Shown: positions 44,211-52,054 of the stretch, piece by piece
Position numbering within the stretch: the stretch's first letter is position 1
Layout of the letters: the number at the start of each line of letters is the position of its first letter
Assembly (NCBI GenBank): GCA_016706365.1
Contig: JADJJU010000011.1
Span: 62,001 to 126,000, forward strand
Source of the DNA: Saprospiraceae bacterium
GTDB taxonomy: Bacteria; Bacteroidota; Bacteroidia; Chitinophagales; Saprospiraceae
DNA: 64,000 bases
Direction: 5' to 3'
Notes under the pieces: model-generated
Database searches by the model: none
What the model was told of the DNA's origin: nothing
What the model saw: only the letters and a program-made list of their open reading frames with translations
Translations under genes and position numbers: made by a program

Positions 44211-44678
44211 ATGATTTCAGTAACATCAAATGGCCAAGCCATCACCGAAAAGAAAGTCTTTAGTCGTGAAACCGCCGTAAGCATTGATATTCAGGCTGAC
44301 AAAAGTATCATATGGGCATTACTTACCAATGCCAATGACTTTCCACGCTGGAACTCTACAATTATTTCTATTGATGGAATCATTGCAGCGAATGAAAAAA
44401 TCAAACTTAAATCAAAACTGGACCCCAAAAGAGAATTCAAATTAGTAGTAAAGGAATTAGTTCCTGAAACCAAACTCGTTTGGGGAGATGCCATGGGTAA
44501 ACGCATTTATGCTCTAAAAACTATTGGCCCCAATTTGACAAACTACTATATGAGTGAAAAAATTGGTGGCCCTATTTTCCCTTTATTTGCAAAAATGATA
44601 CCTCCGTTTGACCAGGCATTTGAGCAATTTGCAAAAGACCTGAAAACCGAAGCAGAAATAATTTCTAAAACAAAATAA
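44211..44678 (+). CDS. SRPBCC family protein (polyketide-cyclase-like)
   Basis: 155 residues with a START-like fold: FSRETAVSIDIQADKSIIWALLTNANDFPRWNSTIISIDG, then KFKLVVKELVPETKLVWGDAMG-type strands (read as EFKLVVKELVPETKLVWGD) and the long final helix IPPFDQAFEQFAKDLKTEAE. Members bind lipids or polyketides; the ligand is unknown. It lies 59 bases after the sigma factor and 11 bases before the next gene, in a probable operon. Confidence 0.82.
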   Translation: MISVTSNGQAITEKKVFSRETAVSIDIQADKSIIWALLTNANDFPRWNSTIISIDGIIAANEKIKLKSKLDPKREFKLVVKELVPETKLVWGDAMGKRIYALKTIGPNLTNYYMSEKIGGPIFPLFAKMIPPFDQAFEQFAKDLKTEAEIISKTK

Positions 44679-44689
44679 AATATACTGAC

Positions 44690-45097
44690 ATGGCACATAA
44701 TATAGGCACAAAAGATAAACCTATGGTATTAAAAACGCCACCTCTGACAAGTGAATACACCATGCACAATGGCGAAAAAGATGGGAAGGAAGTAATAGTT
44801 TGTACAGTTGGTAAAACAGTATTACTATATAACCCGGATTGTATCGACGACTTACACAAAATGTTGAAAAAGCACGGAGATTGGATGGAGCTAGGCAGTG
44901 CAGACGAACAAAAACCAGCCAAAGATGGGACGGTTGAAGCATGGGGTCGTTCAGAAAACAATCCAGTTGGGGGTTGGTATGGACTTAAAAAAGGGCTACG
45001 CGGACGTTTCGGAATGTATATACCACCATTAATGGAGGCTCTTGGGCTTGCTGAAGTAACTCACGATCCAAAGGGAAACAAGATGAGAGCAATTTAA
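44690..45097 (+). CDS. Conserved hypothetical protein, 135 residues
   Basis: No signal peptide and no membrane segment. Features are KPMVLKTPPLTSEYTMHNGEKDGKEVIVCTVGKTVLLYNP, then DDLHKMLKKHGDWMELGSADEQKPAKDGTVEAWGR and GGWYGLKKGLRGRFGMYIPPLMEALGLAEV. I do not recognise a named domain with confidence. The compact alpha/beta pattern suggests a stand-alone domain. It is 11 bases after the SRPBCC gene and is probably the third gene of the sigma-factor operon. Its function is unknown. Confidence 0.72.
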   Translation: MAHNIGTKDKPMVLKTPPLTSEYTMHNGEKDGKEVIVCTVGKTVLLYNPDCIDDLHKMLKKHGDWMELGSADEQKPAKDGTVEAWGRSENNPVGGWYGLKKGLRGRFGMYIPPLMEALGLAEVTHDPKGNKMRAI

Positions 45098-45191
45098 GAG
45101 TCGAAAGCTCCCTCCACTTGAATTATTTAGATCATATTCGGATGACTGAGTTCATGAAGAAAAATTTTACATTTATCTAAAATTATAAATC

Positions 45192-45719
45192 ATGACCCGT
45201 TCTGACATCAACCCAATGCCTTTCTATTATGATCGCTACATCAATTTGGTGCCTGACATCGGCTTGATAGAAGCTTTTCAACAAAGCCTTGAGACCCTGC
45301 AAAATCTGGACCTTGAACCATATCACCAATTAGGAGATCAGGTATATGCGGAGGGGAAATGGACGACCCGACAAATCTTCAGACATCTTAGTGATTGGGA
45401 ACGTATTTTTTGTTTTAGAGCACTTGTCACAATTCGGGATGTTGGAGCAAGTTTAGAGCCTTATGATGAAAATGTGATGGCCGATAACAGCAAAGCCAAC
45501 AACCATAGCCTGGAAGAGACACTTAATGACTTGATCAGGGTTCGAATATCCACTATCAGCTTATTCAATGCTTTCGACAATCATGATCTGATGCGTATGA
45601 TTCAGATGCCAACGAGTCAGATACAGGTATTAGCCAAAGCATTTACCATTATTGGGCATCAAACGCATCATTTAAATGTGATTGAAGAAAGGTATATGCC
45701 GCTTTTGAAAATGAGCTAA
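45192..45719 (+). CDS. DinB-family protein
   Basis: A 175-residue four-helix bundle. The putative metal-binding histidines are in RQIFRHLSDWERIF and in IIGHQTHHLNVIEERY, the HxxxH arrangement of the DinB/YfiT superfamily. Some relatives are thiol transferases (bacillithiol or mycothiol dependent); others are of unknown function. No partner gene is nearby. Length and motif spacing are typical. Confidence 0.86.
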   Translation: MTRSDINPMPFYYDRYINLVPDIGLIEAFQQSLETLQNLDLEPYHQLGDQVYAEGKWTTRQIFRHLSDWERIFCFRALVTIRDVGASLEPYDENVMADNSKANNHSLEETLNDLIRVRISTISLFNAFDNHDLMRMIQMPTSQIQVLAKAFTIIGHQTHHLNVIEERYMPLLKMS

Positions 45720-45772
45720 AATCTCAGCTATAATTGATTCAACCTTCCTTATGATTTGGCAGTTTATCCTCC

Positions 45773-46330
45773 ATGAAGAGAAAAGTTCTTCCATTGGTAT
45801 TTACAGTATTGGTATTAACAATAATTATTAAGGGTACTAGTCTGCCCCTGGGGATGCTCATCGCCGGACTAAGTATTGCATTTACAGGAGATTTTTATGC
45901 CGTACGCAACTCACTTTTACAGATCAGAACGAGATTGGACAAACAAGGCCTGGAACTCGGTAAGGTAATACCCACGACTCTGGTAATATTTGTGTGGCTG
46001 ATATACGCTGTGGTGCATTTTCAGGTTTTCATTGCAATGGTGCATTACTTCGATTTACCACCGGAATCATTGAAATGGGTTTTTCCTTTGACAGCTTTTA
46101 AGGCGCTTTGGCTTGCTTACTATTTGGGGAGTAAACTATCCCCGGCAAAAATAGAGCCCGGTTATTCTATCTATGATGTTGCATTTCAAATCCCATGGGC
46201 AATAGGAGGAGCTATTGCCTGGTACAATTCAAATGCCGGCGGGTACTTCGAATGGTCTTTATTAATTTATTCTCTATTCTTGGTCGCAATAATACTTTTG
46301 CCATCAATATGCAGACTAAGGATAAAATAA
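45773..46330 (+). CDS. Integral membrane protein of unknown family
   Basis: 185 residues with about five hydrophobic helices (VLPLVFTVLVLTIIIKG, LPLGMLIAGLSIAFTGDFYA, VIPTTLVIFVWLIYAVVHF, FPLTAFKALWLAYYLG, LLIYSLFLVAIILLPSI). No conserved catalytic motif. It ends at 46330, directly tail-to-tail with the next gene, leaving no bases between the two stop codons. The start at ATG 45773 gives a basic N terminus. Confidence 0.7.
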   Translation: MKRKVLPLVFTVLVLTIIIKGTSLPLGMLIAGLSIAFTGDFYAVRNSLLQIRTRLDKQGLELGKVIPTTLVIFVWLIYAVVHFQVFIAMVHYFDLPPESLKWVFPLTAFKALWLAYYLGSKLSPAKIEPGYSIYDVAFQIPWAIGGAIAWYNSNAGGYFEWSLLIYSLFLVAIILLPSICRLRIK

Positions 46331-47707
46331 TCATTCAAAAGGGGTCTCGACAAAGCGGTAGGATTGAGTACTATCCGGAAAGATAAAATATCGCGGATTG
46401 AGCTTAGGATAATCAAATACTCCCCAATTGGTAATAAAAGCATCTTTCCTTTCCATTGTCCAGGATAATTCATTCGCTTCGTTCTCAAGCACAACAGATT
46501 GCGTCTTTCCTGTTTTCATTGTAGAAAGCAACCACATTTCATATGGAAATCCCCAGTTCATCTTCAATAACTTATTGTCTACTCCACTTGCAGGGGTGAT
46601 AATTTTATCTAAGTTTTTTTCGTTCAATTTATCAGATATGGATTCCAGGTAAGTAACTCTATCAGTATACTGGCCTGAGATAGAATATATATCGATCATC
46701 CTTACAATGAATACAATTGAAATTAAAGCAGTCAAAACTGCTTCTCGTTTGATTGATTTAAATACATCCAAAACCAATGGAAACAGCAGCATCATTCCGA
46801 GTGGTAAATACAAATTCTCAATGTAAAACTTCTCAGGATTTCTTCCTGCATAAGTGACATTGATCAACAACAGAAAGAATGCTGAAAAAAGCAGATAATT
46901 CAGCAATTGAAACCAATTTTTGGATTTGATATAAAATGCAATGACTGCAATAGCTCCCAACAACAGCAGATAGTAATCATTTACCAAATACTTTAAAAAT
47001 TGAACATTTGTATCAATAGTAAAGTAATTTGGAAACAAACTTTTAAAGCTGCTCAAGCCTCCCATAGCCTGTGAATCGTAGGCAGCTTTGAAGAACAATT
47101 GCTTAATGATCAAAATGGAAAAATATATTACTAACTGGCTCCAAAAAAACTGTGTTCGTTTGTACTTTATTCCAAAGAAAGCAAAACAGTATAAAAATGG
47201 GAAAATAAGCAATGGATGCGCAAAGGCAAGAAAGAATGCAATCAGTGTTAAAAATGATTGGTACCAAATATTTGGATATTCTTGTAGTAACGATTTATGA
47301 AATAAAGCAAAATACAAAACCATGGCCCACATCCCTTGAGGTAACTCAGACTGAATCCAGAAAAATGTATCAGAAACCAACCAAAAAGTGGACAAAACCA
47401 CAATTAATGGAAGATCCCGGTCTTTAACTATATATCTGATCAATAAAAAATATAGAAACGGAACTACTACAAATGCCATGGAATATAGCATCATAATGGG
47501 CTTCAAACTCAGGCCCAGTGCCATTCCACTCAATGGGAAAAGTTGTGTAAGAAAAGCTATAAATCGTGAATTCTGAATCGCAAAATCTCCCTTTGTGAGG
47601 AAAAACAAATGAAAGCTAATATCCAGAAAAACAGTACGCTCCAGATAAAAGTAAATAGAGGCGATCAAAAGAACAAGGAAGATTGTGTAGCTGAGGCGGG
47701 TTATCAT
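46331..47707 (-). CDS. Polytopic membrane protein, GT-C-like
   Basis: 458 residues with about eleven hydrophobic segments and an early luminal stretch (YLERTVFLDISFHLFFLTKGDF). Loops such as AYDSQAMGGLSSFKSLFPNYF and the C-terminal soluble tail (DKIITPASGVDNKLLKMNW) are reminiscent of GT-C-type glycosyltransferases, which use polyprenyl-linked sugars. No certain catalytic aspartate was identified. It neighbours two other proteins of the same general style on the opposite strand (47984-51472), a grouping that suggests envelope glycan or lipid-linked modification. The assignment is tentative. Confidence 0.62.
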   Translation of the reverse strand: MITRLSYTIFLVLLIASIYFYLERTVFLDISFHLFFLTKGDFAIQNSRFIAFLTQLFPLSGMALGLSLKPIMMLYSMAFVVVPFLYFLLIRYIVKDRDLPLIVVLSTFWLVSDTFFWIQSELPQGMWAMVLYFALFHKSLLQEYPNIWYQSFLTLIAFFLAFAHPLLIFPFLYCFAFFGIKYKRTQFFWSQLVIYFSILIIKQLFFKAAYDSQAMGGLSSFKSLFPNYFTIDTNVQFLKYLVNDYYLLLLGAIAVIAFYIKSKNWFQLLNYLLFSAFFLLLINVTYAGRNPEKFYIENLYLPLGMMLLFPLVLDVFKSIKREAVLTALISIVFIVRMIDIYSISGQYTDRVTYLESISDKLNEKNLDKIITPASGVDNKLLKMNWGFPYEMWLLSTMKTGKTQSVVLENEANELSWTMERKDAFITNWGVFDYPKLNPRYFIFPDSTQSYRFVETPFE

Positions 47708-47937
47708 ACTTTATAAAATAAGCATCATGAATCAAACACAAAAAAGAAAGCAATCTATAACAATTAAGAGAAATCTCAAATTTAATTCATGCTATTCCAA
47801 TGCTGGGGGGATTTGACAATTCAAGCCCAATCCAAAGTACTTATGAGTACTGGAATATTCCATTCTGATGATTGCCAAATACTTTTCTTTAAAACATTTT
47901 TCCAGTAAGTACAGCATATCTCCAATATCGATATCGC

Positions 47938-47945
47938 TAAATTTG
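47938..47945 (+). promoter_or_regulatory. -7 element of the membrane-protein pair
   Basis: TAAATTTG (TAnnTTTG) lies 38 bases before ATG 47984. Confidence 0.4.
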
Positions 47946-47983
47946 AATTTTGTGATTTACTTTACAGGACAATTGATCTTCCT

Positions 47984-49786
47984 ATGAATCGCTCCGCCTA
48001 CGCTCTCATATTCTGCTTTTTCATTATGGCATTGGCAGGGAATTTATATTATCCCAAATGGCAAAAGACCAGAGGAGAAGCAACAATAAGCTGGGATGTG
48101 GCAGGTTATTATTTGTATTTACCTGCTTTGTTTATTTATGAAGATATCAAAGGCTGTGGATTTGCTGACAGTCTCCTCAGAAAATATGAATCATCTCCAT
48201 ATTTTGATCAGGCTTTCAAGCATGAATCCGACAATTATGTCATGAAATATACAGCAGGGATGGCTGTTCAATATTTGCCATTTTTTGCCATTGCTCATGC
48301 CTGGGCATTGAATTCTGATGAATATCCGGCTGATGGATATTCAAGACCATATCAGTTCATGATTTACTTCGGATGCTTGCTCATTGCCTTCCTGGGTTTA
48401 TTTTACCTGAGGAAAGTATTGCTTACTTACTTTAATGATAATTCAGTTGCGATTACCTTAATACTCATAGCACTGGGAACCAATTTCCTTGAATATGCCT
48501 CCATTACTAATGCTATGACACATGGGACGCTGTTTGCCTGGTATTCGATATTGATCTACATATCTATGCAACTTCATAAGAATCCCAGCAAATGGTTGGC
48601 AATAGGTGCCGGCCTCATCTGTGGCTTGATTGCTTTGACCCGCCCGACTGAATTAATTTCTATACTTATTCCGCTTTTATGGGGATCAGATCTACTAAGC
48701 AAAAAAGGAATCAGCGATAGATATGATTGGTGGAAGAAGCATTTTGGCTTATTGATTCTCATGGGAGTCTGCAGCATTATTGCTGGAAGTATTCAGATGA
48801 TTTACTGGAAATATGCAAGTGGAGACTGGATCGTGTACAGCTATCAGGATCAGGGCTTCAGTTGGCTCAAACCACATATTTGGAAAGGTCTTTTCAGTTA
48901 TAATAATGGATGGCTTCCCTACTCGCCGGTCATGATTTTTGCACTGATTGGATTCATTTCTCTTTATAGAAAAAGCAAACAAGTTTGGACGGTCCCGGCT
49001 TTATACTCTTCACTTTTTATTTACATCGCATTTGCCTGGGATATCTGGTGGTATGGGGGCAGTCTGGGACAGAGAACTATGGTTCAGGTATACCCATTAT
49101 TAGCCTTTCCTTTAGCTGCATTTCTTCAATCTATCAGCAGCACAAAATGGATTAAATATCCGGTTTACCTGATCATGTTTGCTTGTATTTATGTATCTAT
49201 GTGGTGGGTCCATCAGGCACATAAGGGTGGTATGTTTCTGACCGAACAAATGACCAAAAGATATTACTGGAACGTACTTGGCACATATGAAATAAAAGAT
49301 GACAATCTAAAATTTCTGGATACAAAAGATGTGTATAAAAGATCTCCCAAAAATACCAAAGTGATTTATGAGAATAAGTTAAACGATGGTTCAGTTTATA
49401 CCGATTGTTCCCTCCCTCCTATTGAAGGAACCGGCACATTTTGTGTAACAAAGGATGTTAAAAATAGCCCCATTTTTTCAATACCGCTTTTGCCTGGAGC
49501 AGCAAAATGGCTTAGAGCTACTGCTACTTTTCAAACAGGATATAAAGAATGGAATCATCACAACATGACACAGTTTCACATTCGGGCAATGAAAGGAGAT
49601 CATCCTGTCAAAGAGAGATTTATCAGAGTCCACCGCTTGCTGCATGATGGGCAATTGAAAGATATTCATCAGGACTTTAAACTTCCCAAAGATGATTTTG
49701 ACAGAATAGAAATATTTTTCTGGCATCCAAATGAAGATAAAGAGCTCAGAATCGGTAATATCAAAGCTGAGATATTTGACAATTGA
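47984..49786 (+). CDS. Large polytopic membrane protein, GT-C-like
   Basis: 600 residues. The first helix (ALIFCFFIMALAGNLYYP) leads into a loop with ISWDVAGYYLYLPALF, which has an Asp after the first helix as in GT-C transferases. About ten further helices follow to residue 410, including FGLLILMGVCSIIAGSIQMIY and IALGTNFLEYASITNAMTHG. The last 190 residues (YENKLNDGSVYTDCSLPPIEG to EIFFWHPNEDKELRIGNI) form a soluble beta-rich domain. The next gene lies 51 bases on. A dolichol-phosphate-mannose-type transferase is the nearest analogy; no substrate is assigned. Confidence 0.7.
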   Translation: MNRSAYALIFCFFIMALAGNLYYPKWQKTRGEATISWDVAGYYLYLPALFIYEDIKGCGFADSLLRKYESSPYFDQAFKHESDNYVMKYTAGMAVQYLPFFAIAHAWALNSDEYPADGYSRPYQFMIYFGCLLIAFLGLFYLRKVLLTYFNDNSVAITLILIALGTNFLEYASITNAMTHGTLFAWYSILIYISMQLHKNPSKWLAIGAGLICGLIALTRPTELISILIPLLWGSDLLSKKGISDRYDWWKKHFGLLILMGVCSIIAGSIQMIYWKYASGDWIVYSYQDQGFSWLKPHIWKGLFSYNNGWLPYSPVMIFALIGFISLYRKSKQVWTVPALYSSLFIYIAFAWDIWWYGGSLGQRTMVQVYPLLAFPLAAFLQSISSTKWIKYPVYLIMFACIYVSMWWVHQAHKGGMFLTEQMTKRYYWNVLGTYEIKDDNLKFLDTKDVYKRSPKNTKVIYENKLNDGSVYTDCSLPPIEGTGTFCVTKDVKNSPIFSIPLLPGAAKWLRATATFQTGYKEWNHHNMTQFHIRAMKGDHPVKERFIRVHRLLHDGQLKDIHQDFKLPKDDFDRIEIFFWHPNEDKELRIGNIKAEIFDN

Positions 49787-49837
49787 GATTTTTCGGTAAG
49801 ATGTAAACTTAAACCTTCCATTAACCAAAACACAATC

Positions 49838-51472
49838 ATGAAAATCAATTTTCCCGGATGGCAAATTCAAAAAATTGAACCCTGGATTTTTGGTCTGATG
49901 GTTCTGGTGAATTTAGTACCAATATACTTCAATACTTACTTTCTTACAGGAGATGGCCCATGCCACATATATAATGCAAAAGTTCTGCTGGATTTCTGGA
50001 CAGGTCACAATCAGGAATTTTATGCTCCCTACTACTACCTTAATACAAACTTCGAACCCAATTATCTGACCAGCTATTTATTGGCATTTTTTCTAAGCTT
50101 TTTACCAGATTATCTGGCAGAAAAAGCTTTGCTTACTACGTACCTCCTGACTTTTGCCTTTTCATTGAGATGGTTACTGGGAAAAATCCATCCGGCTAAT
50201 AAAATATTTGCGCTCGCAGGATTACCATTCATTTACCAACAGGCATTACAGATGGGATTCTTCAATTACTCGATGAGTATTGCACTTATGTTTTTAATTC
50301 TGGCTTACTGGCTACATAACAGAGAAAAATTTACTCCATTTAAACAACTGCTAATTAGCATTTTAGGAGTCCTGATGTTTTTTACACATGCAGGTGGATT
50401 AACCCTTACTATTCTGATACTTGGTTCATTTTGGCTCATGGATTTAATAGTAAAAACTATTAAGGACAGAAGCGTGGTTAGTAAAAATATAAAAACCTGG
50501 AAGAACGAAGCCATCAACTTAATTATCTGTTTTTTGCCGGCAGTTCTATTGCTATTAGCTTATATTTCCAGAAAGGGCTTGTCGGTTTCTCCCGGCGCTG
50601 ATTCATTTGAACAGCTAAAGGAAAGAATTTTTAATCTCAGCGCTTTGGTCAACCTTTCAGCTAAGGAGGAAATCTATGCAAGCTATCTTGCATATTTCTT
50701 CATTTTTCTTTTAATTGCCGGGATCATAACCAAGATATATTCCAGAAAATTCAATGCATTTGATGTATTCTTTCTATTAGCCATACTAGCGATATATGTC
50801 TATTTCAATATGCCAAATACGCTGGCTGGAGGAAGCATACTCAGTATCAGGTTTCAATGTATTCCATATTTCCTATTGATATTATGGTACGGAAGTTTAC
50901 ACTGGCATAATCTGTTTCGCTGGATCACTTTAATTGTGTGTAGCATAATAGGAATTGGCTTCATCGCTGTTAGGCAGCCCATTCATAGGTTGGCGTCTAA
51001 TGGAGTTGTCGAATATACCTCTGTCAGAGAGCACATACCTGATCAATCCACTGTTCTGCCTTTAAGTTATTCTCACAATGGCAAAACTCCTGAAGGAGAC
51101 TTAATATGTGAAAAATTGTGGTTATTCATGCATGCTGCTGACTATATCGGTACAGATAAAAGCATGGTACTATTTGGCAATTATGAAGCAAACACAGGTT
51201 ATTTTCCATTATTGTGGCACTGGGATCGCAATCCATTCAGACAACTGGCGGTAGCTGGAAGAGGATTTGAAGAACAGCCACCCAGTGCTGATATTCGTGC
51301 ATATCCTGAAAAATCACAAACAGGAAGAATTGATTATGTCATACTTTGGTGCATTGAAGAGGATTCTGGTCAGATCGATCATACCAGAAATATTCTAACG
51401 CAGCTTGGTGAAAGCTACGAAGCTATTTTCACTTCAGAAAATGGATTAGCTGTACTCTACAAACGCAAATAA
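49838..51472 (+). CDS. Polytopic membrane protein, GT-C-like
   Basis: 544 residues. The N-terminal helix (IFGLMVLVNLVPIYFNTYFL) is followed by TGDGPCHIYNAKVLLDFW, an acidic loop like that of GT-C enzymes, then about ten helices to residue 380. A soluble C-terminal part follows (SVREHIPDQSTVLPLSYSHNG to AIFTSENGLAVLYKRK). It follows the previous gene by 51 bases and is probably co-transcribed. Neither gene has a recognised family in this reading; membrane-linked glycan assembly is a guess from topology. Confidence 0.7.
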   Translation: MKINFPGWQIQKIEPWIFGLMVLVNLVPIYFNTYFLTGDGPCHIYNAKVLLDFWTGHNQEFYAPYYYLNTNFEPNYLTSYLLAFFLSFLPDYLAEKALLTTYLLTFAFSLRWLLGKIHPANKIFALAGLPFIYQQALQMGFFNYSMSIALMFLILAYWLHNREKFTPFKQLLISILGVLMFFTHAGGLTLTILILGSFWLMDLIVKTIKDRSVVSKNIKTWKNEAINLIICFLPAVLLLLAYISRKGLSVSPGADSFEQLKERIFNLSALVNLSAKEEIYASYLAYFFIFLLIAGIITKIYSRKFNAFDVFFLLAILAIYVYFNMPNTLAGGSILSIRFQCIPYFLLILWYGSLHWHNLFRWITLIVCSIIGIGFIAVRQPIHRLASNGVVEYTSVREHIPDQSTVLPLSYSHNGKTPEGDLICEKLWLFMHAADYIGTDKSMVLFGNYEANTGYFPLLWHWDRNPFRQLAVAGRGFEEQPPSADIRAYPEKSQTGRIDYVILWCIEEDSGQIDHTRNILTQLGESYEAIFTSENGLAVLYKRK

Positions 51473-52054
51473 ATGAAACCTCAGAAGATATTGTGTGACA
51501 TTCACTTCTCAATTTTCATTTCATTGATGAAGTTCATATAAGTCAAATCACTTTGTGTGGCTGAAAAATAATATATAATTAACAAAATCGGGGTGTGTTA
51601 ATATGTTAATTATTTAGAATATATATTCATTTATTTTACAGCATTTAACATGATTGCGTATTGATGATTTAATAAAATCACTTAGACTTTTATTAGAAAT
51701 CAGAAGTAAACATAGAATATCAACTACAAAAACAAAAATTATATAATAATCAGCTTACCTTTATTCAAATTTTTATTTGATATGAATAGCTTGATATTCT
51801 TCGATTTAGAATAGGTATTTGACTTTGTTTGTAATTCAGGGGCTGTAATTTTGATAAACCTATGTGCTGAAATTATTGTAGTTGCTTTACTTGAAATCTT
51901 AACCAATTTGGATGCTACGATTTTCTCAGTCAACATTAAAATATTGGCAGTTCTGTTTCCATCTTTCTTTCAATTTCAATTATGTTATATAATTTTAAAA
52001 TGATACACATAAAATGTTAAATTTTTATTTTAGAACTAATTCTACTTCCAAAAT
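51473..52054. other. AT-rich intergenic region, no gene recognised
   Basis: About 580 bases of very AT-rich sequence between the membrane protein and the SprB-repeat gene. A 65-residue minus-strand frame (51739-51936) is low-complexity Lys/Ile/Ser-rich and matches nothing I know. No hairpin cluster, heptamer array or RNA gene is visible. Promoter and leader of the large surface-protein locus probably lie here. Confidence 0.5.

Noticed and set aside
51739..51936. 65-residue minus-strand frame in an AT-rich gap
   Set aside because: Low-complexity Lys/Ile/Ser peptide with no family or promoter; kept only as a remark on the gap.
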